Notes: a model not told the origin generated them from the sequence alone. Positions 15,927-25,174 are shown, counted from the stretch's first letter. The stretch: 64,000 nt of DNA from Pseudomonas fluorescens HK44 (GCF_000217955.3 NZ_AFOY02000028.1:24691-88690), one strand, 5' to 3'. Numbers and translations are program-made.

Positions 15927-18218
15927 ATGAAGAAGCTGTGTTTGCTGGGCCTTGCCATCGGCCTGGCCAGTCACTCGGTATGGGCCGACACAACGCCCGC
16001 ACCGATTGAAAACAAGGACGCTTTCGTCAGCAACCTGATGAAGCAGATGACCCTTGAAGAAAAGATCGGCCAATTGCGCCTGATCAGCATCGGCCCGGAA
16101 ATGCCCCGCGAGATGATCCGCAAGGAAATCGCTGCCGGCAATATTGGCGGCACCTTCAACTCGATCACTCGCCCGGAAAACCGTCCGATGCAGGACGCGG
16201 CCATGCGCAGCCGGTTGAAGATCCCGATGTTCTTCGCCTATGACGTGATCCACGGCCACCGGACCATTTTCCCTATCCCTCTGGCCCTGGCCTCGAGCTG
16301 GGACATGGACGCGATTGGCCGCAGCGGGCGCATTGCCGCCAAGGAAGCCGCGGCCGATAGCCTCGACATCACCTTCGCGCCGATGGTCGACATCTCCCGT
16401 GATCCACGCTGGGGCCGCACCTCCGAAGGTTTCGGCGAAGACACCTATCTGGTCTCGCGCATCGCCAAAGTGATGGTCAAGGCCTACCAGGGCGAGACCC
16501 CGAGCGCGGCCGACAGCATCATGGCCAGCGTCAAGCACTTCGCCCTGTACGGCGCAGTCGAAGGCGGTCGCGACTACAACACCGTCGACATGAGCCCGGT
16601 AAAAATGTACCAGGACTACCTGCCGCCGTACCGCGCCGCGATTGATGCCGGTGCTGGCGGGGTGATGGTTGCGCTGAACTCGATCAACGGCATTCCGGCC
16701 ACCGCGAACATGTGGTTGATGCAGGACCTGCTGCGCAAAGAGTGGGGCTTCAAGGGCCTGGCGGTCAGCGACCACGGGGCGATTTTCGAGCTGATCAAGC
16801 ACGGCGTGGCCCGCGACGGTCGTGAAGCGGCGAAGCTGGCGATCAAGGCCGGCATCGACATGAGCATGAACGACACCCTGTACGGCAAGGAATTGCCTGG
16901 GCTGCTGAAGTCCGGCGAGATCCAGCAGAGCGACATCGACAACGCGGTGCGTGAAGTGCTGGGCGCCAAGTACGACATGGGCCTGTTCAAGGACCCGTAC
17001 CTGCGTATCGGCAAGGCTGAGGATGATCCGGCCGACACTTACGCCGACAGCCGTCTGCACCGCGCCGAGGCCCGTGACGTTGCACGTCGCAGCATGGTGT
17101 TGCTGAAGAACCAGAACGAAACCCTGCCCCTGAAGAAGACCGCGAAAATCGTTCTGGTCGGTCCGCTGGCCAAGGCACCGATCGACATGATGGGCAGTTG
17201 GGCTGCCGCCGGTAAACCGGAGCAGTCGGTCACCTTGCTCGATGGCATGACCCGCGCCCTCGGCGATAAGGCCAAGCTGACCTACGCCCGTGGCGCCAAC
17301 ATCACCGAGGACAAGAAAGTCCTCGATTACCTGAACTTCCTCAACTTCGACGCCCCGGAAGTGGTGAATGATCCGCGCTCGGCGCAGGTCATGATCGACG
17401 AAGCAGTGAAAGCCGCCCAGCAGTCCGATGTCATCGTGGCAGCGGTAGGCGAGTCGCGTGGCATGTCTCACGAGTCATCGAGCCGTACCGACCTGAACAT
17501 CCCGGCCAACCAGCGCGACCTGATCAAGGCCCTGAAAGCCACCGGCAAACCGCTGGTGCTGGTGCTGATGAACGGCCGTCCGCTGACGATTCTCGAAGAG
17601 AAGGAACAGGCTGACGCGATACTCGAAACCTGGTTCACCGGCACCGAAGGCGGCAACGCGATTGCTGACGTACTGTTCGGTGACTACAACCCGTCCGGCA
17701 AGCTGCCCATCAGCATCCCGCGTTCGGTGGGGCAGATTCCGACCTACTACAACCACCTGAGCATCGGTCGCCCGTTCACCCCCGGCAAACCGGGCAACTA
17801 CACCTCGCAGTATTTCGATGACACCACAGGTCCTCTGTTTCCATTCGGCTACGGTTTGAGCTACACCAGCTTCGGCCTGTCGGACATGGCCCTGTCGTCG
17901 ACCACGCTGAACAAGTCCGGCAAAATCGACGCCAGCGTGACCGTTAAAAACACCGGCAAGCGCGACGGTGAAACCGTGGTGCAGCTGTACATTCAGGACG
18001 TGGTCGGTTCGATGATTCGCCCGCTCAAAGAACTGAAAAACTTCCAGAAAGTGATGCTCAAGGCCGGCGAACAGAAAGTCATCCACTTCACCATCGACGA
18101 GGACGACCTGAAGTTCTACAACGCCCAGCTCAAATATGCAGCAGAGCCTGGCAAGTTCAACGTGCAGATCGGCCTAGATTCCGAGGACGTGACGCAGCAG
18201 AGCTTCGAGTTGCTTTAA
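15927..18218 (+). CDS. bglX: Periplasmic beta-glucosidase, GH3 family (BglX)
   Basis: A 763-aa exported enzyme with a Sec signal peptide (about 1-20, ending VWA-DTT). It has the GH3 barrel, the alpha/beta sandwich domain and a C-terminal fibronectin-III-like domain (about 665-750, TVKNTGKRDGETVVQLYI). The catalytic nucleophile is Asp282 in VSDHGAI; substrate-binding SVKHFALYG and DPRWGRTSEGFGED are present. It releases glucose from beta-linked oligosaccharides in the periplasm. A TTG five codons upstream is rejected in favour of the ATG with the better signal peptide. Stands alone, with a BIME downstream. Confidence 0.95.
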   Translation: MKKLCLLGLAIGLASHSVWADTTPAPIENKDAFVSNLMKQMTLEEKIGQLRLISIGPEMPREMIRKEIAAGNIGGTFNSITRPENRPMQDAAMRSRLKIPMFFAYDVIHGHRTIFPIPLALASSWDMDAIGRSGRIAAKEAAADSLDITFAPMVDISRDPRWGRTSEGFGEDTYLVSRIAKVMVKAYQGETPSAADSIMASVKHFALYGAVEGGRDYNTVDMSPVKMYQDYLPPYRAAIDAGAGGVMVALNSINGIPATANMWLMQDLLRKEWGFKGLAVSDHGAIFELIKHGVARDGREAAKLAIKAGIDMSMNDTLYGKELPGLLKSGEIQQSDIDNAVREVLGAKYDMGLFKDPYLRIGKAEDDPADTYADSRLHRAEARDVARRSMVLLKNQNETLPLKKTAKIVLVGPLAKAPIDMMGSWAAAGKPEQSVTLLDGMTRALGDKAKLTYARGANITEDKKVLDYLNFLNFDAPEVVNDPRSAQVMIDEAVKAAQQSDVIVAAVGESRGMSHESSSRTDLNIPANQRDLIKALKATGKPLVLVLMNGRPLTILEEKEQADAILETWFTGTEGGNAIADVLFGDYNPSGKLPISIPRSVGQIPTYYNHLSIGRPFTPGKPGNYTSQYFDDTTGPLFPFGYGLSYTSFGLSDMALSSTTLNKSGKIDASVTVKNTGKRDGETVVQLYIQDVVGSMIRPLKELKNFQKVMLKAGEQKVIHFTIDEDDLKFYNAQLKYAAEPGKFNVQIGLDSEDVTQQSFELL

Positions 18219-18244
18219 CCCCCCCCTGAAATCTGGCGGGCTCT

Positions 18245-18376
18245 TGTGGCGAGGGGGCTTGCCCCCGTTTGGCTGCGTAGCAGCCATAAAACCTGCAAAC
18301 TCATTCTCAGGACAGAACGAGTTTGCCGGTCTTAGGACCGCTTCGCGGTCCAACGGGGGCAAGCCCCCTCGCCACA
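18245..18376. repeat. REP/BIME pair, GTGGCGAGGGGGC type
   Basis: TGTGGCGAGGGGGCTTGCCC from 18245 is mirrored by GGGCAAGCCCCCTCGCCACA ending at 18376. It lies between convergent bglX and clsB and may also act as a two-way terminator. Confidence 0.75.
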
Positions 18377-18391
18377 GTTCCACGTAACCGG

Positions 18392-19549
18392 CTAACCCCG
18401 CCGATCCAGCAGATTCACCACCATCCGATCCACCCATCCCCACACCCGCTGCTTGACCCGTCGCCACAGTGGTCGGCGTTGCCATTCCTCAAGACTGACC
18501 CTTTGACTCAAGGCAAAGTCCTTCTCGAAACTTGCCGCCACCGCCAGGCTCAACGTCGGATCGAGGGCTTCCAGGTTGGCCTCCAGATTGAAACGCAGAT
18601 TCCAGTGATCGAAATTGCATGAGCCAATGCTCACCCAGTCATCGATCAGGACCATTTTCAGGTGCAGGAAACACGGCTGGTATTCGAAGATTTTCACCCC
18701 CGATTTGAGCAGGCGCGGGTAATAACGATGCCCGGCGTAGCGCACCGAAGGATGATCGGTACGCGGCCCGGTCAGCAGCAGGCGCACATCGATGCCCCGT
18801 GCAGCAGCCTTGCGCAGCGAGCGGCGGACTTTCCAGGTTGGCAGGAAGTAAGGCGTGGCCAGCCAGATTCGCTGCTGACCGCTGTTCAATGCACGAAACA
18901 GCGACTGCAGGATGTCCCGGTGTTGCCTGGCGTCGGCGTACGCTACCCGGCCCATTCCCTTACCCATCGACGGTACTCGCGGCAGACGCGGCAAACCGAA
19001 GTGCGACACAGGTTTCCAGGCACGGCGGTGGCGGTTGGCAATCCATTGACGGTCGAATAGCAACTGCCAGTCGAGCACCAGCGGGCCGCCGATTTCCACC
19101 ATCACTTCATGCCACTCGCTGGTGTCACGACCGGGGGTCCAGAACTCGTCGGTGACGCCTGTGCCACCGACCACCGCCAGTGTCTGATCGACCAGCAGCA
19201 ACTTGCGGTGGTCACGGTAAAGGTTGCGTACCCAGCGCCGCCAGCTCAGGCGATTGTAGAAACGCAGCTCCACGTCAGCCTCTATCAGGCGTCGCCGCAG
19301 ACTCAGGGTGAATGCCAGGCTGCCGTAATCATCGAACAGACAACGCACGCGCACACCGCGCTCGGCGGCTTGTACCAGCGCCTGAACCATCGCCTCGGCA
19401 CAGGCGCCCGCCTCCACCAGGTACAGCTCCAGTTCGACTTGTTCCTGCGCAGCGGCAATCGCTGCCAGCATCCGTGGAAAAAACTGCGGCCCGTCGATCA
19501 ACAGCTCATAGCGATTGCCTTCGCGCCAGGGAAACACTGCACCGCTCAT
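18392..19549 (-). CDS. clsB: Cardiolipin synthase B
   Basis: A 385-aa phospholipase-D-superfamily protein with two HKD motifs: DHRKLLLVD (His114, Lys116, Asp121) and FLHLKMVLIDD (His296, Lys298, Asp303). This is the length and spacing of ClsB, which makes cardiolipin at the inner membrane and can use phosphatidylglycerol or phosphatidylethanolamine. No N-terminal membrane helices, as expected for ClsB rather than ClsA. It lies one base downstream of the YceI gene. Confidence 0.9.
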   Translation of the reverse strand: MSGAVFPWREGNRYELLIDGPQFFPRMLAAIAAAQEQVELELYLVEAGACAEAMVQALVQAAERGVRVRCLFDDYGSLAFTLSLRRRLIEADVELRFYNRLSWRRWVRNLYRDHRKLLLVDQTLAVVGGTGVTDEFWTPGRDTSEWHEVMVEIGGPLVLDWQLLFDRQWIANRHRRAWKPVSHFGLPRLPRVPSMGKGMGRVAYADARQHRDILQSLFRALNSGQQRIWLATPYFLPTWKVRRSLRKAAARGIDVRLLLTGPRTDHPSVRYAGHRYYPRLLKSGVKIFEYQPCFLHLKMVLIDDWVSIGSCNFDHWNLRFNLEANLEALDPTLSLAVAASFEKDFALSQRVSLEEWQRRPLWRRVKQRVWGWVDRMVVNLLDRRG

Positions 19550-19550
19550 G

Positions 19551-20141
19551 TCAGCGCGCCGTGAAAATCAGCACCGCACCCACCGGCACCGACAAACTGA
19601 TGGCCGACAGGCCGGCGACTGTGCGCAAGGTTTCCAGCCCTGGCAGCAGATCGAAATCCTCCGCATCAAGTACCAGAGGTTCCAGGGTTACGACTTGAAA
19701 GCGTCGATCATCGAGGCGTGTCGCCAGCAACTCGGCGTTGTAAGCGTGCACTTTGCCGTGAAGACTGACCGTCAGTGGCAAACGCAATTCGAGTTGCGCG
19801 CCGGGGGCCAGATCCTTGATCGGCCGCAAATCGATCTGCGTGCTGATCAGCGCTTCAGGGAACGTCTTGATCTCGAACAGCTCTTTGCGCATGCGCTCAT
19901 CGCGCAGCGGAATTCCGCTGTTGACCGACTCCAGTTCGACCTGCACTTGCGCCTGGCCGTTGTCGTCAACCTTGCCATGCAGCACCAGAAAGCGCTGAAC
20001 TTCGGAGAGGTTGGCGTTTTTGGTGGAGATAAACGACAGACGTGAAGACTCACCGTCCAGGTACCAGTCGGCGTGGGCTGGCGAGGTAACGAAAGCCAAC
20101 GGCAGCAAGGCCAGGGCTGTGCAGCAAAACCGCTTGAACAT
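19551..20141 (-). CDS. YceI family periplasmic protein
   Basis: A 196-aa protein with a signal peptide (about 1-24, ending SPAHA-DWY) and the YceI lipocalin-like fold: WYLDGESSRLSFISTKNANL, VELESVNSGIPLRDERMRKE, and KTFPEALISTQIDL. YceI proteins bind isoprenoid-type lipids in the periplasm. The ATG at 20141 is chosen; a GTG two codons upstream is possible. The stop is one base before clsB, so the two are likely cotranscribed. Confidence 0.87.
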   Translation of the reverse strand: MFKRFCCTALALLPLAFVTSPAHADWYLDGESSRLSFISTKNANLSEVQRFLVLHGKVDDNGQAQVQVELESVNSGIPLRDERMRKELFEIKTFPEALISTQIDLRPIKDLAPGAQLELRLPLTVSLHGKVHAYNAELLATRLDDRRFQVVTLEPLVLDAEDFDLLPGLETLRTVAGLSAISLSVPVGAVLIFTAR

Positions 20142-20224
20142 AAACACTCATGGGCAAGTAAACCTGAGCCGAACCTTAGCCTGAGTGAACGCGCTTGCAA
20201 ACCGCGCCAGGCAAAAGACCGTAC

Positions 20225-20551
20225 CTATGGGTTCAACCGACACCCCTGACGAATCCCGAGCCACGCGGCGATATGACTGCGCCCCATGCCGCTGACCGTC
20301 ACGCGCTTGTTGGGAGCGTCATCGAGAAAACTGCTGACGGGTACGTACTGCGCCACATAGCCCTGGCAATAGTCCGCCGGGTTGTTCTCGACATACCGAC
20401 ACGAGCAATATTCCTTGGCAGTGTAGGCGCTGATGATGTCGGGGAACGCCCACAACGCAACTCGCTCCTGCCAGATCCAGCCGAGCAACACAACGATCAA
20501 CAACAGCAACACGCTGAGCCGTGGCCGACGAAGAATAATTCCGGGATTCAT
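20225..20551 (-). CDS. Small membrane-anchored protein of unknown function
   Basis: A 108-aa protein with one N-terminal membrane helix (about 12-30, RLSVLLLLIVVLLGWIW) and a short soluble part with several cysteines (EYCSCRYVENNPADYCQGY). The four cysteines suggest a periplasmic disulfide-bonded domain. It starts within the stop codon of the serine hydrolase gene (ATG/TGA overlap), implying translational coupling and a shared role. Homologues are sometimes labelled amidase because of this neighbour, which the sequence does not support. Confidence 0.65.
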   Translation of the reverse strand: MNPGIILRRPRLSVLLLLIVVLLGWIWQERVALWAFPDIISAYTAKEYCSCRYVENNPADYCQGYVAQYVPVSSFLDDAPNKRVTVSGMGRSHIAAWLGIRQGCRLNP

Positions 20552-21651
20552 GGCTGCACCTTCTGCGCAAATGCCGCCAGTGCCAGTCTGAGTAACTCGT
20601 TGTGCTGGTAACTGCCGTCGCGATCATCGCCATAGCGCACGATCACCAGGTTCTCGCTAGGCACCACGTAAAGCGCCTGCCCCCAATGGCCGAGCGCCGC
20701 GAAGGTGTCATCGGGTGCGTCCTCCCAAGGTCTTTCGGCGCCGTCGACCGCCCGATTGAGCCACCAATGCCCGCCGGGTACGGCTTCATCCTGATTGGCC
20801 TTGAAGCGAATGAACGGTTGGCGGTTGAACTCGACCCAGTCCTTTGGCAGCAACTGCCGGTTACCCCAGCGACCGTCGCGTTGCATCAACAAGCCGATCC
20901 GCGCCAGATCGCGCGCCGTCATATAGGCATAGGACGAGGCGACAAACGTTCCCGTGGCATCAGTCTCCCAAACGGCACTGCGAATCCCCAAGGGGCCGAA
21001 CAACGCAGTCCATGGATAGTCGGCGTAGCGCTGCGCACCGACCATGGTCTTCAGCGTTGCGGACAATAGATTGCTGTCACCGCTGGAATAACGAAACGCC
21101 TGACCCGGTGGGCTGAACTCGTCATGGCCGGCAGCGAACGCGGCGATGTCCTGGCGTCCATGGGTGTAGAGCATCGCCACTATCGAAGAATTCAGCGGTG
21201 CATATTCATAGGTTTCCTGCCAATCCAGCCCCGAGGCCCAATGCAGCAAATCCGCGACGGATACATTCGGATGGCTCTGCAAGGGTGGATAAAACTTGGC
21301 CGCCGGGTCCTGCAGTTTGAACAAGCCTTCGCCATAGGCCACGCCCAGTACCGTGGCCATCAGGCTTTTACTGACGGACCAGGTCAGGTGCGGTGTGTCG
21401 GCTGTGGTTGGGCCGGCGTAGCGTTCGTAGATCAATTGCCCGTCACGAATCACCAGCAAGACATCGGTGCGAACGCCTGCACGGCTGCCGTCGTCGCGCG
21501 GTGCAAAGGCGTAATCCTCCAGGGCCTGAAGCGCCGGACCGCTGATCTTGGGTCCCGGCGACCATCGTTCAGCAGGCCAGTTTTCCGCCAGAACCGGAAG
21601 GCTGACCAGCAACATGAACAGCAGAGTCAGGCGTTTGAACACGGCAGACAC
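20548..21651 (-). CDS. Beta-lactamase-family serine hydrolase, exported
   Basis: A 367-aa protein with a signal peptide (about 1-22, ending VLA-ENW). It has the class C/EstB-type active site SVSKSLMATV (Ser-x-x-Lys), then FRYSSGDSNLLSATL for the Tyr motif and GHWGQALYVV for the third motif. These fit esterases or amide hydrolases of the 6-aminohexanoate-dimer hydrolase type rather than a resistance enzyme. The start is a GTG with a poor ribosome site. It overlaps the small membrane protein gene downstream. Confidence 0.85.
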   Translation of the reverse strand: MSAVFKRLTLLFMLLVSLPVLAENWPAERWSPGPKISGPALQALEDYAFAPRDDGSRAGVRTDVLLVIRDGQLIYERYAGPTTADTPHLTWSVSKSLMATVLGVAYGEGLFKLQDPAAKFYPPLQSHPNVSVADLLHWASGLDWQETYEYAPLNSSIVAMLYTHGRQDIAAFAAGHDEFSPPGQAFRYSSGDSNLLSATLKTMVGAQRYADYPWTALFGPLGIRSAVWETDATGTFVASSYAYMTARDLARIGLLMQRDGRWGNRQLLPKDWVEFNRQPFIRFKANQDEAVPGGHWWLNRAVDGAERPWEDAPDDTFAALGHWGQALYVVPSENLVIVRYGDDRDGSYQHNELLRLALAAFAQKVQP

Positions 21652-21724
21652 TCAAAGGGATTAACCCTCTGAGCGTAGTCGAGCCAGATGACAATTTTGA
21701 AGTTTCGGTTACTCATGAGATCGC

Positions 21725-21815
21725 CATCGCGGGCAAGCCTTGCTCCTACGGATCTATGTCGTTTGCGGAGAATGCGCCTGACTCAATTCCGTAGGAGCAA
21801 GGCTTGCCCGCGATG
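21725..21815. repeat. Inverted repeat, CGGGCAAGCC type
   Basis: CATCGCGGGCAAGCCTTGCT from 21725 is mirrored by AGCAAGGCTTGCCCGCGATG ending at 21815, with a 36-base spacer. The same arms appear at 52266-52353. A second dispersed palindromic family. Confidence 0.75.
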
Positions 21816-21831
21816 AGGCCCTTCAAAGCGA

Positions 21832-22710
21832 CTAAGATCCCGCCAACGCCTTGGCCAACCGCTTGGCCCGGGCCCCCGCCGCCAGATCGAGCACCGCCTG
21901 ATCGCGCTTCCACAACGCCGCCCATTGTGGCGGTCCGTCGGCAAAGGCTTCATTGAGTGCTGCCTTGAGCCCATCAAACTGCGCAAACAACCCGCCCAGC
22001 AACACATGCCCGGCGCCGCTGTTCGGCGGTTGGCGGCAGACTTCCGCACACCCGGCCAACAGTGCCAGCAACTTCAGCTGGAGGTTTTGCGGCCAGGCGC
22101 TGTCCTGACCGACACCGTACAGCCAGGCACTCATGGCGCTGAGCACATAGATGTCTTCCAGGGTGCGGAACGGTTTGACGTACGCGTCCCAGCCATCTCC
22201 AGCGAGCAGCTCACACAACGCGTTGTCGAGAAACAGCCGGCAGTGACTGATGTCCGGCATCAGGGCGATAGCCGGCAATTTTTCAACCCGTACGCCGGGT
22301 TCGCCGGGATACACCACCGCCAGACTCAAACGCGGTGACTCGCCCTGCTCTTCGCTGCGTGCGGCGATCAACAGCCAGTCCGCCGCATCACCCGCGGTCA
22401 CGAAATCCTTGCGCCCGCTCAAACGCAAATCCTTGAGCCGGGTTTGCAGGTCAGCCGGGTGCAGGCTGCGCTGTTCGGTCGCACACAATGCCCCCAGGCT
22501 CGGCGGTGCGCTGGGCCACAACATGCGCAACGCAGCCTGATACCCCACCAGAAAAGCCAACCCCGGCGTTGCCATCATCCGCCCGCCGCGCACCGCCAAT
22601 TCGAACGGTGTCACCGCGCCCAATACATGCAGCAACGTCGCATACCCCTCTGCCAGATCAGGGTTTTCGGGCTGGCGCTGGTTACAGTTCAACAAGGCTT
22701 GCCAAGGCAT
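21832..22710 (-). CDS. Acyl-CoA dehydrogenase-like protein
   Basis: A 292-aa protein, shorter than the usual 380 or so. The middle has the acyl-CoA-dehydrogenase signature style LKDLRLSGRKDFVTAGDAAD-WLLIAARS, and the C-terminus is a helical bundle, so it seems a divergent or shortened family member that may not keep full catalysis; the usual catalytic Glu could not be placed. The start at 22710 has GAGGA seven bases before it, better than the GTG eight codons upstream. It is divergent from olsBA and shares the regulatory region with it. Confidence 0.6.
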   Translation of the reverse strand: MPWQALLNCNQRQPENPDLAEGYATLLHVLGAVTPFELAVRGGRMMATPGLAFLVGYQAALRMLWPSAPPSLGALCATEQRSLHPADLQTRLKDLRLSGRKDFVTAGDAADWLLIAARSEEQGESPRLSLAVVYPGEPGVRVEKLPAIALMPDISHCRLFLDNALCELLAGDGWDAYVKPFRTLEDIYVLSAMSAWLYGVGQDSAWPQNLQLKLLALLAGCAEVCRQPPNSGAGHVLLGGLFAQFDGLKAALNEAFADGPPQWAALWKRDQAVLDLAAGARAKRLAKALAGS

Positions 22711-22727
22711 AAACGGGTCCTCAGGGG

Positions 22728-22756
22728 CTGTCACACAAGCATCACCAAAGCTTCAT
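22728..22756 (+). promoter_or_regulatory. Pho-box-like array upstream of olsB
   Basis: Three heptamers resembling the PhoB half-site CTGTCAT occur every 11 bases: CTGTCAC (22728-22734), GCATCAC (22739-22745) and GCTTCAT (22750-22756), with 4-base spacers. A TACATA -10-like hexamer follows at 22774-22779, 17 bases after the last repeat. This is the geometry of a PhoB-activated promoter, and fits the known phosphate control of ornithine lipids. Matches to consensus are partial. Confidence 0.45.
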
Positions 22757-22850
22757 GGCGATGACACCGGGGCTACATAGCCTGACTTTGCACAACAAAG
22801 TCGATCGACTGCAACCCAAGACGGGTGAGCAGCCCGTACGGAGATTCGCA

Positions 22851-23606
22851 ATGACTCAGATCGCCCGCATCAGCGACACCGGCAATGAACGCCGCCTGCA
22901 AGCCGAACGCCTGATCGGCGCCGAGGCGTTGCAGGAAGCCCAGGCCCTGCGCTTCAACGTTTTCAGCGGCGAGTTCAATGCCAAGCTCAAAGGCGCAGAG
23001 TTGGGTCTGGACATGGATGACTATGATGTTCACTGCGCCCACATTGGCGTGCGTGATTTGAATAGCGGACGCCTGGTAGCAACGACGCGTTTGCTCGACC
23101 ATCAGGCCGCCAGCAGCCTGGGGCGTTTTTACAGCGAAGAAGAATTCAGCCTGCACGGCCTGGTCCATCTGCAAGGTCCGATCCTGGAAATCGGTCGCAC
23201 CTGCGTCGACCCGGCCTACCGTAACGGCGGCACCATCGCCGTGCTCTGGGGCGAGTTGGCCGAAGTGCTGAATCAGGGCGGCTACAGCTACCTGATGGGT
23301 TGCGCGAGCATCCCGATGCACGACGGCGGCATTCAGGCCCAAGCGATCATGCAGCGCTTGCGTGAACGCTATCTGTGCACCGAGCACCTGCGTGCCGAAC
23401 CGAAGAAACCGCTGCCGACCCTCGACATCCCGTCCAACGTGATCGCCGAAATGCCGCCACTGCTCAAGGCCTACATGCGCCTGGGCGCGAAGATCTGCGG
23501 CGAGCCGTGCTGGGACGAAGACTTCCAGGTCGCCGACGTGTTCATCCTGCTCAAGCGCGACGAACTGTGCCCGCGTTACGCCAAGCACTTCAAGGCGGCT
23601 GTGTAA
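22851..23606 (+). CDS. olsB: L-ornithine N-alpha-acyltransferase OlsB
   Basis: A 251-aa GNAT-fold enzyme that transfers a 3-hydroxyacyl group from acyl-ACP to ornithine, giving lyso-ornithine lipid. Family landmarks are LRFNVFSGEFNAKLKGAELG near residue 32, FDxxDVHCAHIGVRD, GRFYSEEEFSL, ILEIGRTCVDPAYRNGGTI and MGCASIPMHDG. The frame is open 32 codons further upstream, but the ATG at 22851 has a GGAG site. It overlaps olsA by one base, so the pair makes ornithine lipid from one transcript. Confidence 0.92.
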   Translation: MTQIARISDTGNERRLQAERLIGAEALQEAQALRFNVFSGEFNAKLKGAELGLDMDDYDVHCAHIGVRDLNSGRLVATTRLLDHQAASSLGRFYSEEEFSLHGLVHLQGPILEIGRTCVDPAYRNGGTIAVLWGELAEVLNQGGYSYLMGCASIPMHDGGIQAQAIMQRLRERYLCTEHLRAEPKKPLPTLDIPSNVIAEMPPLLKAYMRLGAKICGEPCWDEDFQVADVFILLKRDELCPRYAKHFKAAV

Positions 23607-24397
23607 TGCGCCGGCTAAGGGTGTACGCGCGGATCGCGCGAGTGCTGCTGGTGGTCGCGCTGGGCTTGAGCATGGCCAGCGTGTTCGGGCTGTTCGAGCG
23701 CATGGGGGTGGCCAACTCGATGCTGCGGCGCCAACGCTGGTCGCGGTTTTTCATGACGCGGCTGAGCAACGCCCTGCCCTTTCGCGTAACGGTCCACGGC
23801 GAACTGCCGCAAAAGCCGATGCTCTGGGTCAGCAACCATGTGTCCTGGACCGACATCCCGCTGCTGGGCATGCTTACGCCTTTGTCCTTCCTGTCCAAGG
23901 CCGAAGTGCGTACCTGGCCGGTCGCCGGCTGGTTGGCGGCCAAGGCTGGCAGTCTGTTCATTCGTCGGGGTTCAGGTGACAGCCAACTGATCCGCAAACA
24001 GATGAGCCGCCACCTGGAGCAAGCCCATCCGTTGCTGATGTTCCCGGAAGGCACCACCACCGATGGCCGTTCGTTGCGCACCTTTCATGGTCGCTTGCTG
24101 TCCGCGGCCATCGACGCAGACGTGGCGCTGCAACCGGTGGCCGTTCGTTATCTGCGCGACGGCCAGATCGACCCGCTCGCCCCGTTCATTGGCGATGACG
24201 ACTTGCTCTCGCACTTGATGCGCCTGTTCGCCAACGATCAGGGTGACGTCGAGATCCATTTGCTCACACCGATTGCCTGCCACGGCCAGGAACGCGCGGC
24301 ACTGGCCTTTGCGGCGCAGCAAGCGGTGCAGAAGGCGTTGTTTGGGACAATCCCGGAAACACAGCAACGCCCTTTGCGTCCTGCGATCGCGGCCTGA
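23606..24397 (+). CDS. olsA: Lyso-ornithine lipid O-acyltransferase OlsA (PlsC family)
   Basis: A 263-aa membrane-bound 1-acylglycerol-3-phosphate acyltransferase-type enzyme. It has an N-terminal hydrophobic helix (about 9-30), the catalytic NHVSWTD (H-x4-D) near residue 73, and the substrate-binding FPEGTTTDG near 148. It adds the second acyl chain to lyso-ornithine lipid. Its ATG overlaps the olsB stop by one base. A hairpin terminator follows. Confidence 0.92.
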   Translation: MRRLRVYARIARVLLVVALGLSMASVFGLFERMGVANSMLRRQRWSRFFMTRLSNALPFRVTVHGELPQKPMLWVSNHVSWTDIPLLGMLTPLSFLSKAEVRTWPVAGWLAAKAGSLFIRRGSGDSQLIRKQMSRHLEQAHPLLMFPEGTTTDGRSLRTFHGRLLSAAIDADVALQPVAVRYLRDGQIDPLAPFIGDDDLLSHLMRLFANDQGDVEIHLLTPIACHGQERAALAFAAQQAVQKALFGTIPETQQRPLRPAIAA

Positions 24398-24408
24398 CGC
24401 AAATCCCC

Positions 24409-24438
24409 TGTGGGAGCAGCCGGGCGGCTGCTCCCACA
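24409..24438. terminator. Two-way hairpin between olsA and acpH
   Basis: TGTGGGAGCAGCC, a short loop, then the exact mirror GGCTGCTCCCACA. It lies between convergent genes and belongs to the common GTGGGAGC palindromes of pseudomonads. There is no strong T-run. Confidence 0.6.
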
Positions 24439-25023
24439 TTAGATTTGTGCAGTCAGATGGTTATGCGCAAACCGTTGCAACTCTGGATAGAACAACCGGA
24501 AATCATCGCTCAACGGTTCATACAACCGCTGCAACTCCTCCATCGCCGCGGCCAGTTCTTCAGGTCGCGACAGGCGCCGTGAAATCCCCCGCAGCACCTG
24601 GTCCAGCACCGCAAACTCTCGATAAGAACCAAGCCAGTCATTCGCCTCCATGTGCGGGGCAATCTGCGCCAGTCGCCCAGGCAACTGCGGTTCGGCAGCC
24701 AGCACCCGGTACACATCCGAGGTGAACTGTTCCAACGGTCGGTCAGCGTAAAGCGTCCAGTCCCGCGCCAGGCAATGGTCGAAAAACACATCAAGCACGA
24801 TCCCGGCATACCGCCGTCGCGTCAGCGTAAATCGCGACAACGCCAGGTCGACCAACGGATGGCGGTCGGTAAACACGTCGATGCTGCGATGCAGCTGAAT
24901 GGCCGCTTCGATCTCCGGATTGAACTGCCCTTGCAGCCGACCTTTGACGAAATCGCCATACAAGCTGCCGAGCAATTGACCGGGACGCTGGCCACCGAGA
25001 TGAAGATGTGCGAGATAGTTCAT
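24439..25023 (-). CDS. acpH: Acyl carrier protein phosphodiesterase
   Basis: A 194-aa protein of the AcpH family, which removes 4'-phosphopantetheine from acyl carrier protein. The match rests on the N-terminal MNYLAHLHLGG-x3-GQLLGSLYGDFVKG, IQLHRSIDVFTDRHPL, RRRYAGIVLDVFFDHCLARDW, and the His/Asp residues within them that form the metal site. Length is as expected. The promoter region is shared with the divergent arsR gene. Confidence 0.92.
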   Translation of the reverse strand: MNYLAHLHLGGQRPGQLLGSLYGDFVKGRLQGQFNPEIEAAIQLHRSIDVFTDRHPLVDLALSRFTLTRRRYAGIVLDVFFDHCLARDWTLYADRPLEQFTSDVYRVLAAEPQLPGRLAQIAPHMEANDWLGSYREFAVLDQVLRGISRRLSRPEELAAAMEELQRLYEPLSDDFRLFYPELQRFAHNHLTAQI

Positions 25024-25065
25024 GGGCGCAGCTTAGCACTGCCCCCTTGTATTTTTACAATCAAC

Positions 25066-25174
25066 ATATCGTTATAACTCGATATACCGATTTAGGCTGA
25101 CATCAGATCAAAATCATATTTGTATATCGCGAAATACCGATTTAAAGTTCGCCTCATCGCGATATAACGTTTTA
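25066..25174. promoter_or_regulatory. Operator region with three copies of a 15-bp repeat before arsR
   Basis: CGATATACCGATTTA at 25080-25094, CGAAATACCGATTTA at 25130-25144 and CGATATAACGTTTTA at 25160-25174 are near-identical direct repeats. The first overlaps an inverted repeat ATATCG-N8-CGATAT (25066-25085). They are probably binding sites of the ArsR-type regulator encoded next to them, and the sites lie in an otherwise AT-rich promoter region. Confidence 0.7.

Noticed and set aside
15921..17471. 516-codon minus frame
   Set aside because: Antisense shadow of bglX.
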